Assembly (NCBI GenBank): GCA_019417325.1
Contig: DXVO01000028.1
Span: 66,520 to 130,519 of the forward strand
Length of the DNA stretch: 64,000 bases
Direction of reading: 5' to 3'
From: Parabacteroides sp.
Lineage (GTDB): Bacteria > Bacteroidota > Bacteroidia > Bacteroidales > Tannerellaceae
The position numbers were made by a program, and so were the translations under genes. The notes below the pieces were generated by a model. It ran no database searches and was not told the DNA's origin. It worked only from the letters and a program-made list of their open reading frames with translations. Below, one piece after another: positions 53,026 through 61,862 of the stretch; position 1 is the stretch's first letter; every line of letters starts with the position of its first letter.

Positions 53026-55347
53026 ATGAGTAAAGGCAGTAAAAATATAACCTTTTACCTGTTGATGATACTGGTTTTCGGTTCATTAATGTATCTCGTT
53101 GCGGAGAAGGGTGAAAATTACGAAATCAATCTGACTTCCCATTCTGAGTATAATACTCCGAAAAATATGCAGGAAGGGTTTCTGGTATTTTGGGATTCTA
53201 TGCTCCATCATATTCAATCTCCGATTGGTATCCTGCTACTCCAAATTATAGCGATCTTATTAATTTGCCGTTTGTTCGGATGGATGTTCCAGAAAATCGG
53301 GCAACCCACCGTTATTGGAGAAATCGTTGCCGGTATCGTACTGGGACCTTCCGTACTGGGGCATTTGGCTCCGGATGTATCTTTTTTCCTTTTCCCTCCG
53401 GAATCACTCGGTAACATTACTATATTAAGCCAGTTCGGACTTATACTTTTCATGTTTGCCATTGGCATGGAACTGGATATTGGTGAAGTTCGTAAAAAGC
53501 TAAAAGAGACTATATTAATCAGCCATACAAGTACAATCGTTCCTTTCTTCTTTGGAATGCTGACGGCTTATTATGTTTATGAATCTTACGCTCATAAAGG
53601 AACGCCATTTCTCTCTTTTGCTCTGTTCATTGGAATTGCAATGAGTATTACGGCATTTCCTGTGCTAGCACGCATTATTCAGGAAAAAGGGCTTACCAAA
53701 ACTCATCTGGGTACAATTTCCTTGGCGAGTGCCGCTAATGGGGATATTACTGCATGGTGTCTGCTGGCTGTTGTAATAGCTATTGCACAAGCGGGTAGCA
53801 TGCTAAGTGCCATCTATAATATATTATTTTCGGTACTTTATATTGTATTTATGTTTTTTGCCGTCCGTCCATTCCTCAAGATGGTCGGTCATGTTTACCA
53901 CAATAAAGAGGTAATAGACAAAGCATTGGTTGCTTTAATGTTTCTATTACTCATCTTATCCTCTTATCTTACAGAAATTCTAGGATTACATGCTTTATTC
54001 GGTGCTTTTATTGCCGGAGTCGTAATGCCTGGTAATATGAAGTTCCGCAAGATTATGACGGAAAAGGTCGAAGATGTATCTTTAGCACTTTTCCTTCCTT
54101 TATTTTTCGTATCCACCGGATTACGTACGGAAATAGGTTTATTAAATACGCCTGATTTATGGTGTATGTGCGGAATATTTATTGTAGTCGCAATTCTTGG
54201 AAAATTTGGCGGGGCATTAGTTTCTGCCCGTTTTGTAGGAGAAAGCTGGAAAGACAGTTTATATATAGGGGCTTTGATGAATACGCGTGGATTGATGGAG
54301 TTAGTTGTTTTAACCATCGGTTATGAAATGAAAATTTTACCTCCTTCTATCTTTGTTATGTTGGTGTTAATGACTTTAGTCACGACATTCATGACTACTC
54401 CGCTGATTTCTTTTATCAAATTCTGTTTTCATGCCCGTGCTAAAATTATCCTGCATAAGCACACCGAAACGTTATCCAATGGAACATTTAAAGTATTACT
54501 TTCTTTCGGACGTGCCGGTAACGGACAGATTATGCTTGACGTCGCACACCAAATGTTTGCACACAACAAAAATAAATTAGACCTGACGGCATTACACCTT
54601 ACTGTCGGCTCCGATGTAAATCCTTTACATACGGATAACTTTGAAGAAGTCAGCTTTGGGCCTATCCTTTACGGTGCAAAGAAATTAGGTATGCATATCC
54701 ATACTCGCTATGAAGTATCAAACAATGCAGGTGAAGATATATGCGATATTGTAAATAATGAAGGATTTGACTTTTTATTGGTAGGCGCAGGGATATCTAT
54801 GAGCGACCTTCCGGAAGATATCGAAGCAAACCGTTATCGCACATCTTTCTACAATCGTTATTTCAAGCGCTTCAAAGCTCCGGAATCCTGGTTCTATCCG
54901 GGGGCTTTATTGAAAGATAAAACCAAGATGTTTATCGCACGCAGTAATTGCGATGTAGGTGTATTCATCAACCGCAACTTCGTAAAAGCATCAAATACAA
55001 TTGTTATTATATCCTCCGAAGATGATTTATTCTTGCTGGATTATGCTTCTACATTGCTGAAAACGACTTACGGTTCAGTATCCATTTTAAATAAAACCAG
55101 TACAACTACTCCCGGATATGAACAGATCGTAAGTGCCATTAACGATTTTATGCAGACAATCGAACAAGCTACATTGTTGCCTGACAAAGACCTTACACCG
55201 GAATTATTCACTAATTTCAACTTTATGTTGATTAGTTATAATACATGGAATGATGTTTCAGAACACCGAAAAGAAGCATTGCAGAAAATGCCATCAACAA
55301 TTATTCTCAGCAAAAACCAGTTCAAAGGGAATATGGTAGAGAAATAA
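53026..55347 (+). CDS. CPA2-family cation/proton antiporter with C-terminal USP-like domain
   Basis: The 773-residue protein has a first membrane segment near residue 10-25, then a Na+/H+-exchanger domain (about 70-450) with GQPTVIGEIVAGIVLGPSVL, FMFAIGMELDIGEVRKK, ASAANGDITAWCLLAVVIA and MNTRGLMELVVL. The last 300 residues contain alpha/beta segments (VLLSFGRAGNGQIMLDVAH, FDFLLVGAGISMSDLPED) that resemble tandem universal-stress-protein domains. It likely exchanges K+ or Na+ for protons under stress. A GNAT gene follows 64 bp downstream. Confidence 0.9.
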   Translation: MSKGSKNITFYLLMILVFGSLMYLVAEKGENYEINLTSHSEYNTPKNMQEGFLVFWDSMLHHIQSPIGILLLQIIAILLICRLFGWMFQKIGQPTVIGEIVAGIVLGPSVLGHLAPDVSFFLFPPESLGNITILSQFGLILFMFAIGMELDIGEVRKKLKETILISHTSTIVPFFFGMLTAYYVYESYAHKGTPFLSFALFIGIAMSITAFPVLARIIQEKGLTKTHLGTISLASAANGDITAWCLLAVVIAIAQAGSMLSAIYNILFSVLYIVFMFFAVRPFLKMVGHVYHNKEVIDKALVALMFLLLILSSYLTEILGLHALFGAFIAGVVMPGNMKFRKIMTEKVEDVSLALFLPLFFVSTGLRTEIGLLNTPDLWCMCGIFIVVAILGKFGGALVSARFVGESWKDSLYIGALMNTRGLMELVVLTIGYEMKILPPSIFVMLVLMTLVTTFMTTPLISFIKFCFHARAKIILHKHTETLSNGTFKVLLSFGRAGNGQIMLDVAHQMFAHNKNKLDLTALHLTVGSDVNPLHTDNFEEVSFGPILYGAKKLGMHIHTRYEVSNNAGEDICDIVNNEGFDFLLVGAGISMSDLPEDIEANRYRTSFYNRYFKRFKAPESWFYPGALLKDKTKMFIARSNCDVGVFINRNFVKASNTIVIISSEDDLFLLDYASTLLKTTYGSVSILNKTSTTTPGYEQIVSAINDFMQTIEQATLLPDKDLTPELFTNFNFMLISYNTWNDVSEHRKEALQKMPSTIILSKNQFKGNMVEK

Positions 55348-55411
55348 TAATCGTCACTTCTGACTCTTGAAAAGGCTTGTGCCTAACATAAAATAGCCAC
55401 ATTAAAATAAT

Positions 55412-55921
55412 ATGATATTCGAAACAGAAAGGTTGCAATTAAGAGAGCTGAAGCAAAGCGATTTTGATGATGTTTGTAAATTATTACAAGACCCGGAAGT
55501 AATGTACGCATATGAAGGGGCATTCAGCAAACAGGAAGTACAGGATTGGTTGAACAAACAATATACAAGATACCGGAATAACGGCTTCGGATTATGGGCT
55601 GTAATAGATAAGGACAGTAGAGAGCTTATCGGCCAGTGTGGCGTGACCATGCAAGACTACAATGACAAAAAAGTTCCGGAAATAGGTTATCTCTTCAGAA
55701 AGGAATTCTGGCACAAAGGATATGCGACGGAAGCAGCAAAAGCCTGTAAAAAATATGCTTTCGATAAGCTCAATTTGGATGGAGTATATTCGATCATACG
55801 GGATAACAATATTGCATCCCAAAAAGTAGCTTTACGAAATGGAATGAAAAAGATCGATACCATTATCAAACATTATCGGAATGTTGATATGCCGCATTTT
55901 ATTTTTTATACGACAAAATAA
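55412..55921 (+). CDS. GNAT-family N-acetyltransferase (RimJ/RimL-like)
   Basis: The 169-residue protein matches RimJ/RimL-type acetyltransferases: MIFETERLQLRELKQSDFDD, the core ELIGQCGVTMQDYNDKKVPE, IGYLFRKEFWHKGYATEAAK for acetyl-CoA binding and NIASQKVALRNGMKKIDTI. The acceptor is unknown; ribosomal-protein N-termini, antibiotics or small metabolites are all possible. It may be read from the antiporter promoter. Confidence 0.9.
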   Translation: MIFETERLQLRELKQSDFDDVCKLLQDPEVMYAYEGAFSKQEVQDWLNKQYTRYRNNGFGLWAVIDKDSRELIGQCGVTMQDYNDKKVPEIGYLFRKEFWHKGYATEAAKACKKYAFDKLNLDGVYSIIRDNNIASQKVALRNGMKKIDTIIKHYRNVDMPHFIFYTTK

Positions 55922-55959
55922 TACTGTGAAATCTTCAAGCAAATATCAACCAGCCTAAT

Positions 55960-56913
55960 TTAATTTTCAGCCGCCATAGGTCCGCTTTCATCCATATCCG
56001 ACCCTGATCCATTGCCCTTGTTTTCAATCTGACTTTCATAAAAGCTAAGTTTTTCCTGACAAAGGCGGTGAGTTACCTCGCGGAGAAAGTCAAGACGTAA
56101 AATAAGATACTGAATCTGTTCACGGCTCACCTGGTAATTCATATTATAACGTGCTTCTATATAAGCACGGCAAAGTAGCTCATAACTAATCTGCGCCTGC
56201 TGCGTATCCATAGGAAAAACAAAAGACAAATCGCGGGAGAGACTTTTCACCATAGCCTGTAACTCTGCCAGTTTATGGTTCTTCGGACGATAATTCATAC
56301 ACACCAGCAAAATAGCATAATAGAATTTTTCTGCCACCTGATGCAATAAAAAAGCAGCATTCATATAGTCTTTGTCTTTCAAGAAGAAAGACTTTACTCC
56401 TTTCAACATACTAACAGCCGAAGGATAGTAGATATTAAACTCACGTTCGGCAATATCCTTTATCTCTTTATAATTGAGACTGCAAGGTTTTGCTAACTTG
56501 AATGCTTTATCATTATAAAGCATAATACCGTCTTTCACTAAATCGGTGAAGAAATAATGCCTGTGTTCCAGATTTTCATTCAGTACATTTATATTCTCTA
56601 CAATAAAACGAGGAATGGCATGACGTCTGCCGGCAAATACTTTATTATAAACAGGCAAAACTTTATGACGGAGGTTATTTTCCGTTATACGAATATTCAA
56701 GTCCGATACAACAATCAGAATATCATAATCACTTTGATAAGATGTATGAATGCCGAACTCCACACGTTCATCCCATAATACATAATCTCCACGGGCATAA
56801 CTGCCATAAAGAATAACCATATGACATCTACTTATCTGCTTCTTAATCATATGTAGAAGGAACTCAAGTTCTTCCCGCGTATTTTTCCTGAAGTGTTTTA
56901 TCGATCTTTTCAT
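55960..56913 (-). CDS. Fused nucleotidyltransferase (MNT)-HEPN protein
   Basis: The start is taken at ATG 56913; a frame could extend to a TTG at 56937, but that codon lies within the promoter box. The 317-residue protein has an MNT-type nucleotidyltransferase domain with GSYARGD at 37-43 and SDYDILIVV at 61-69 (Asp62 and Asp64). The C-terminal HEPN domain contains the Arg209-to-His213 motif NYRPKNHKL, one residue shorter in spacing than the common R-x4-6-H. MNT and HEPN proteins are separate partners in toxin-antitoxin and defence systems; here they are fused. It lies just after sbcC, and its acidic tail (DMDESGPMAAEN) is unconserved. Confidence 0.85.
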   Translation of the reverse strand: MKRSIKHFRKNTREELEFLLHMIKKQISRCHMVILYGSYARGDYVLWDERVEFGIHTSYQSDYDILIVVSDLNIRITENNLRHKVLPVYNKVFAGRRHAIPRFIVENINVLNENLEHRHYFFTDLVKDGIMLYNDKAFKLAKPCSLNYKEIKDIAEREFNIYYPSAVSMLKGVKSFFLKDKDYMNAAFLLHQVAEKFYYAILLVCMNYRPKNHKLAELQAMVKSLSRDLSFVFPMDTQQAQISYELLCRAYIEARYNMNYQVSREQIQYLILRLDFLREVTHRLCQEKLSFYESQIENKGNGSGSDMDESGPMAAEN

Positions 56914-56934
56914 TTTCCGCGCTGTTATATCTTG

Positions 56935-56942
56935 CAAATTTA
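56935..56942 (-). promoter_or_regulatory. -7 box for the MNT-HEPN gene
   Basis: TAAATTTG on the minus strand overlaps the sbcC stop codon and lies 21 bp before ATG 56913. It gives the gene a possible second promoter inside the operon. Confidence 0.45.
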
Positions 56943-59912
56943 GATAATCTCGATATAACTACGTCCATTTCCGGCACGATTTACACGAATTTGGGCAGGA
57001 ATACGCTCTGTCATCTCCTGTACATGGGATATTACACCTATTTTACGTCCTTGCGTACGGAGACTTTCCAAAGCATCCATCGCCACACGCAACGTTTCCG
57101 CATCCAGTGAACCGAAACCTTCATCAATAAAGAGGCTCTCTACCTTCATCCTGTTAGAAGATAATGATGACAAACCCAAAGCCAAAGCCAAAGAAACAAG
57201 GAAAGACTCACCACCAGAAAGACTATGCACTGAACGGACTTCATCACACATATCACGATCTATTACCTGTAAAGCTAATGTCTCAGGAACGCGTTCCAGC
57301 CGGTAACGTCGTGTCAGGTTCCTTAATTGCACATTTGCATAATTCAACAACAAATCCAGTGTATATCCCTGAGCTATACGCCGGAATTTAGCTCCATCGG
57401 CAGACCCAGCCAGATCATTTAATTTCGCCCAGCGTTCACTATCCAACCGCTTAGCCATAAGTTCATTTTGCAATCCAGCCACCTTTTCCTTATTCTCTTT
57501 CTGGACACGAATACGAAAACTCAGCTCCGTTTTCTCTTGAGTAATGCGAGCTAAAGAATCCGCCAAAGATTCTCCACCGGAAGCTTCTGTATAACTAGCC
57601 ATCCATTTGTCAAGCATTTCTTGACATTTAGTTAAATTAGCAGATGCTTCCATCAAGTCTTTTTCTATCTGTTCGGAAATACCACGCATCTGCTCGGCTA
57701 TCCCTGCCTGTTCTGTCTGTGTGGCAAGTAAGTGTTTCAACCGTTCCTTTAACTCTTCAGAGTGGCAAGTATACTCCTGCTCTACCAAATCTGCCGGACG
57801 ACCATTCAAAAGAATGGAACGTTCCTTTTGTAAAACAGCCAGAACTGCTTTATTCTTTTCTAACTCCTGAACAGTTTCTTCCGAACGTTTGCGTAATGAT
57901 GGAAGAAAAGAAGCCAATGAGTCACTTTCTGCTTTTCGCGCACTCTGTTCACGCTCCAGTCCACGGAGTTTTTCATTATTTTCATGCCATTGACGGGCAA
58001 AATCGGTCAATGTTTTCCGAAAAGCAACCGGGTCCTGTTGCCATCCTTTCTGCCAGTCACTGCTTCCAAACAATAAATCTGCCGACCCTAAAGAACGGGA
58101 AAGCCGAACTGTTTGCTCTTTTATCGTCTCATCTTCATGTGCAAGTTGAGTTGCCGACAACTTCCTCATGGTCATAATATCTTTACAAGCAGCATCTGCT
58201 TCTGTCAATTCTTTATGAAAAGCAAGTTGCCGTTGCTGGAGGGAAGTTATCTGTCTGGAAAGTGCCGTATACGCCGTTTTCTTTTCTGACAATTGTTGAA
58301 GACGCAATGTCATTTGAGCGACTTGTTGGTCCGGCGACACGGAAGGAAGAGTGGAAAGAGCCGGATGATGCACACTACCACATACAGGGCAAGGCTCCCC
58401 TTCCTGTAGCCGTGCACGCAATTCCTGTATATTTCCTGATGCAGCAAGGCGCGCCTGTTCTATCAGTAATTGTTCGCGTTCTTTTCTGACTTGTTCTATT
58501 TCCTGATCTAACCGGGATATATCAACCTTTTTTAATTCCGCTTCCATAGAACGGGAAGAAGTTTCTATCTTACTTAATTCCACACGTTTGGATTCGACAG
58601 CTTGCTGTAGAGTCTTCAATTTTAATGCCTGTTTATCGTCTGCACTACGTATGGATAAAATTGTGCGGTTTGCCTTATCAATAGACTCACGTGCTGCAGA
58701 TGCCGCATCAATATGAAGTAAAAGAGCTGATAACTGCTCCGCTATATTTTCTTTACTACGATACCGTTCGCGCCAAGCAGCAAGGTGAGTAATCTCTTCA
58801 TTTCTTTGCTGCCACAATTTAAAAGCAGCCTGATATTTATCATCCGCTTCTTTCAAACTACCTGCAGCTCTTTTCATTTGTAATTCTGAATCCGATACGG
58901 TTTTCATCGCATTATCCAGTTGGATATCTACTCGCCTGGCTTGTTGTATCTCCTGCTTCAGAAGATTAAATGCAGTCTCGGACTTTTGCTGCTCCTCCAT
59001 GCCAAGTTCATAGTCCCGACGAGCGGCAAGCAATAGTTCTGTTGCTTTTTGCAAACGAACAGCAGCATCTTTCCGACGGGATTCGCGATCTGTTATTTGC
59101 TGACGAGCAGAGCGTACAGCTTCTTCCAGAGCCTGCTGTTCCATTCTGGATTTATCAAGACGCAACAATGTGGCTTCTGCTGCAGATAAACGGATCCGGA
59201 TTTCCTCCTCTACATCTTCCGTTAACAACTCTATTCCCTGTATCCGCTGATTTATTCTGTCAAAAGCCTCTTTTGCTGCTGCATTTTTTTCAAATATCAA
59301 ACGGGAAATAGCGGAATAAAGTTCAGTACCGGTTAGCTTCTCCAATAAAGATGCCTTTTCTCCCTGTTCAGCTTTCAGAAAAGTAGAAAAATCATTTTGT
59401 GCCAGAAGGACGGAACGGGTAAACTGTTCGAATGTAAGTCCGATTAATTCTATAATACGGGCTTGCAAGTCAGAACGCCCCCCCTGCTCTTCTTCCTCTT
59501 TATCCAGGTTATACAGGGTTGTACGAGGTTGCTGCAAACGACCGCTCTCTTTATCGCGTGCACGGGAAACCGACCAGCGCGCACGATAACGATGACCATT
59601 CAATGCTACAAAATCTGTTTCAGCATATCCTGAGGCCGTGCCCCGGCGAAGCATAAAACGAGGGTCACTTTGTGGTAAGACCTCATCGTTCACATCACGC
59701 AATTTTACATTATTTTCTTTTGCTTGATTGGTACGGGGTGTACGGGCAAAAAGAGCCAGACACATCGTATCCAGCAAAGTAGATTTACCAGCTCCTGTGG
59801 GTCCCGAAATGGCAAATATTCCTGCCGAAAACAAGGGTTCTACTGTAAAATCAATATCGAACTCTCCTTCCAAAGAGGCCAGATTCCGACCTCGTATCGC
59901 TAATATTTTCAT
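56940..59912 (-). CDS. sbcC: Exonuclease subunit SbcC (SMC-like ATPase)
   Basis: The 990-residue protein has Walker A GPTGAGKST at 37-45, two long coiled coils and a central zinc hook CPVC (Cys508, Cys511). The C-terminal ATPase half carries the signature LSGGESFLVSLALALG and FIDEGFGSLD. SbcC and SbcD form an ATP-dependent double-strand exonuclease that cuts hairpins and blocked DNA ends. The gene overlaps sbcD by 4 bp, the usual coupling. Length and motifs are normal. Confidence 0.97.
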   Translation of the reverse strand: MKILAIRGRNLASLEGEFDIDFTVEPLFSAGIFAISGPTGAGKSTLLDTMCLALFARTPRTNQAKENNVKLRDVNDEVLPQSDPRFMLRRGTASGYAETDFVALNGHRYRARWSVSRARDKESGRLQQPRTTLYNLDKEEEEQGGRSDLQARIIELIGLTFEQFTRSVLLAQNDFSTFLKAEQGEKASLLEKLTGTELYSAISRLIFEKNAAAKEAFDRINQRIQGIELLTEDVEEEIRIRLSAAEATLLRLDKSRMEQQALEEAVRSARQQITDRESRRKDAAVRLQKATELLLAARRDYELGMEEQQKSETAFNLLKQEIQQARRVDIQLDNAMKTVSDSELQMKRAAGSLKEADDKYQAAFKLWQQRNEEITHLAAWRERYRSKENIAEQLSALLLHIDAASAARESIDKANRTILSIRSADDKQALKLKTLQQAVESKRVELSKIETSSRSMEAELKKVDISRLDQEIEQVRKEREQLLIEQARLAASGNIQELRARLQEGEPCPVCGSVHHPALSTLPSVSPDQQVAQMTLRLQQLSEKKTAYTALSRQITSLQQRQLAFHKELTEADAACKDIMTMRKLSATQLAHEDETIKEQTVRLSRSLGSADLLFGSSDWQKGWQQDPVAFRKTLTDFARQWHENNEKLRGLEREQSARKAESDSLASFLPSLRKRSEETVQELEKNKAVLAVLQKERSILLNGRPADLVEQEYTCHSEELKERLKHLLATQTEQAGIAEQMRGISEQIEKDLMEASANLTKCQEMLDKWMASYTEASGGESLADSLARITQEKTELSFRIRVQKENKEKVAGLQNELMAKRLDSERWAKLNDLAGSADGAKFRRIAQGYTLDLLLNYANVQLRNLTRRYRLERVPETLALQVIDRDMCDEVRSVHSLSGGESFLVSLALALGLSSLSSNRMKVESLFIDEGFGSLDAETLRVAMDALESLRTQGRKIGVISHVQEMTERIPAQIRVNRAGNGRSYIEII

Positions 59913-61153
59913 TGGGAAACCTCCCGTATTACATCATTAAACAAATGTTCCAGTTCCTCAGGCAGTTCTCCTCCATAACGATTGGTAAAAGTATGCCGCA
60001 GCATATCCAGCGGATCTATCTTCTGTAAATCAGTACACGACAACAGAGTAGTTTCTGTTTTATCTTCCCGTTCAGGATAGGAAGGGACTATCGTTGTTAG
60101 GCGTACAGCTTTATCCTCCAACACCTCCTCTACTTTATGACGGAAAGAAGGGTCGGGTTCGGTCAGTAATACCTGTACCTCTAAATAAGGCATACATTTC
60201 TTATCACACGCTTCATCAGCAAGCGGCAAACCGGCAAGTTGCAACAGAACCTCTTCCGGAGCCGCCGGACGTTCCGGCATTCGTCTCAAAGGAGCTAAAA
60301 GCGGGATTTCAAGTGGAATAATATTCCCCACTTTTCCTTTTTCTATATGGATTGCTACCACCTGATGCCGATAGTTTTTCTCCGAAAAGGACATCGGCAG
60401 AGGACTACCCGAATAGCGGATATTTTCTTTTCCTCCAATCCGTTGGGCTTTATGTATATGTCCCAATGCCGTATAAGCAAGTTCTTCTCCAAATGCAGCG
60501 GTTGAAACAGACTCCAAACCTCCCATTATCACCCGTTCGCTCCTGTCGTCATCCGAAAGTTCCGATCCGGTAGCATGCAGATGCCCCATTGCAATCAAAG
60601 CTTCGCAGGCAGAACATTTTTCTTTTGCATAAGCGGCAAGTTGTTGATACATGCGGGTAACACCCCCAACATAAGTAGTATCCTCTTCTTCAGAGGGAGG
60701 ATAATCCCCTTGACGGAGATAGGGAACAGCAAGGCAAAGAGCCTCTTCTTCACTTTGCTTATTGTATAAAGGTATTAGAAGGGAGTCGAAATCGATGGTT
60801 CCATCTTCTTTCCGACGGATAATACCGGTTATTGTGGTATTTAATTCTTCCAGTAAAGGAACAGGGGCCTCGAGACGTGCGGCCGAATCGTGATTACCAG
60901 CTATGATAACTATTTGCAATTTAGGGCAACGCCTATTGGCTTCCCTGAGAAAACGGAAAAATCGATGTTGCGCCGAAGCGGAAGGGTTGGCCACATCAAA
61001 AACATCCCCGGCAATCAACAACACATCAGTTTGTTGCTCTTCTAATGTATCTACCAGCCAATTCAGGAAAGCATCATGTTCCTCCTCCCGATCGTAACCG
61101 AAAAAAGTCTGCCCAAGATGCCAATCAGCAGTATGTATTATTTTCAAAGACAT
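59909..61153 (-). CDS. sbcD: Exonuclease subunit SbcD (Mre11-like nuclease)
   Basis: The 414-residue protein has the Mre11-type metallophosphatase motifs: HTADWHLGQTFFGYDREEEH, LLIAGDVFDVAN, IIAGNHDSAARL, MGHLHATG and YTALGHIHKAQ. The C-terminal cap follows. It is the manganese-dependent nuclease of the SbcCD complex. Its start at ATG 61153 lies 6 bp after the stop of the 35-residue membrane-protein gene, suggesting co-transcription. Confidence 0.97.
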   Translation of the reverse strand: MSLKIIHTADWHLGQTFFGYDREEEHDAFLNWLVDTLEEQQTDVLLIAGDVFDVANPSASAQHRFFRFLREANRRCPKLQIVIIAGNHDSAARLEAPVPLLEELNTTITGIIRRKEDGTIDFDSLLIPLYNKQSEEEALCLAVPYLRQGDYPPSEEEDTTYVGGVTRMYQQLAAYAKEKCSACEALIAMGHLHATGSELSDDDRSERVIMGGLESVSTAAFGEELAYTALGHIHKAQRIGGKENIRYSGSPLPMSFSEKNYRHQVVAIHIEKGKVGNIIPLEIPLLAPLRRMPERPAAPEEVLLQLAGLPLADEACDKKCMPYLEVQVLLTEPDPSFRHKVEEVLEDKAVRLTTIVPSYPEREDKTETTLLSCTDLQKIDPLDMLRHTFTNRYGGELPEELEHLFNDVIREVSQ

Positions 61154-61159
61154 AATTTC

Positions 61160-61267
61160 CTACAAATCCTTTAGCCATTTTTTGCCAGATGGGGTTTTCA
61201 AATAGATAATAAAACCACCTCCTACAATTATACAAGCTGTAAAAATCATACCTAACATACTCATCAT
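61160..61267 (-). CDS. 35-residue single-pass membrane protein upstream of sbcD
   Basis: This short ORF encodes a protein that begins MMSMLGMIFTACIIVGGGF, continues through the membrane segment and ends with the basic sequence KTPSGKKWLKDL. It starts with tandem ATG codons 1 bp after the stop of the DUF6722-like frame and ends 6 bp before sbcD. The tight spacing on both sides and the clean hydrophobic-then-basic layout support a real gene. A small membrane protein of this layout in an sbcDC operon is unusual; its function is unknown. Translation is inferred from spacing, not shown. Confidence 0.6.
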   Translation of the reverse strand: MMSMLGMIFTACIIVGGGFIIYLKTPSGKKWLKDL

Positions 61268-61268
61268 T

Positions 61269-61514
61269 TTATGATTTTAAAATTTCATTACCAATATACG
61301 CTAAAATAAACGTAGCAATTATACCCGTAAGTATAATATACCAATTATCTAACTTACTCAATTCAGCATACAAAGGAACAATTCCTCCTACAACTAAACC
61401 GACAAAGCTCAATTTAGCTAAATCAAAAAAGAACTTACCTAAATTCTCACGACGAAATCTTTTAAGAAGCTTCCCCTCTTTCTTTACTTCCTGTTGTTCC
61501 TACCATTTTCCCAT
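61269..61514 (-). pseudogene. DUF6722-like small membrane protein with amber codon at position 5
   Basis: From ATG 61514 the frame reads MGKW, then TAG (61500-61502), then continues open for about 75 codons: EQQEVKKEGKLLKRF, a first membrane segment DLAKLSFVGLVVGGIVPLY and a second one NWYIILTGIIATFILAYIGN. The body has the short two-membrane-segment layout of Bacteroidales DUF6722-type proteins, which typically open with MGK. No alternative ATG follows the amber codon. It may be a recent nonsense mutation, a start at a non-ATG codon, or suppression. The family placement is tentative. Confidence 0.55.
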
Positions 61515-61516
61515 TG

Positions 61517-61524
61517 CAAATGTA
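61517..61524 (-). promoter_or_regulatory. -7 box next to the DUF6722-like start
   Basis: TACATTTG on the minus strand lies 2 bp before ATG 61514. Transcription from here would begin around 61510, within or after that ATG, so it would not use it as a normal start. Confidence 0.4.
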
Positions 61525-61564
61525 GCATTTTAGTTTATAGCTTATAAACGTCTACATTGTAATA

Positions 61565-61618
61565 TTATTGTCTATCAAGCCGGAATATACCAAACAACTT
61601 TCCCGCTTGACTCAACAT
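61565..61618 (-). CDS. Possible 17-residue peptide upstream of the sbcD cluster
   Basis: An ATG at 61618 preceded by GGAGAG opens a 17-codon frame (MLSQAGKLFGIFRLDRQ) that stops at 61565. It lies downstream of the box at 61683-61690. It may be a leader peptide for the sbcDC transcript or chance. There is no family support. Confidence 0.2.
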   Translation of the reverse strand: MLSQAGKLFGIFRLDRQ

Positions 61619-61682
61619 ATGTCTCTCCGTTGTTCCGGAAAATATGTTACAGAATCCGTTTGTAAAAATAAAAGTATTGTAC

Positions 61683-61690
61683 CAAAGATA
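61683..61690 (-). promoter_or_regulatory. Alternative -7 box for the sbcDC cluster
   Basis: TATCTTTG on the minus strand would start a transcript near 61676 that includes the DUF6722-like frame, the 35-residue gene and sbcD-sbcC. Confidence 0.35.
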
Positions 61691-61833
61691 ATAGATATAT
61701 AGACAAAAACCTTTATATGCCTACTTTTTTCTTCGTTTATGCAATCATGGCTGATACTATCCCCCATTAATGGCATAAGGAATAAGGATTGCTTTTGATC
61801 CCTCTTCATTTGTTTATTTCGGGATATTAGCTC

Positions 61834-61841
61834 TATCTTTG
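61834..61841 (+). promoter_or_regulatory. -7 box of the AspT/YidE-type transporter
   Basis: TATCTTTG on the plus strand lies 21 bp before the ATG at 61863. Confidence 0.5.
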
Positions 61842-61862
61842 TAGCCACAAAAAGACACTCGT

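Larger units (their letters stand above)
61515..61862. other. Region between the sbcD cluster and the AspT-type transporter
   Basis: This 348-bp divergent gap holds a minus-strand promoter-like box TATCTTTG (61683-61690), a very short ORF (61565-61618) and the plus-strand transporter promoter (61834-61841). A 78-codon minus-strand frame at 61612-61848 overlaps the transporter promoter and is probably not a gene. Confidence 0.5.

Noticed and set aside
61612..61848. 78-residue minus-strand frame (MATKIELISRNKQMKRDQKQ and onward)
   Set aside because: It overlaps the transporter's promoter, has no ribosome site or family likeness, and its ATG lies at the divergent promoter. A real small gene is not excluded but is not supported.
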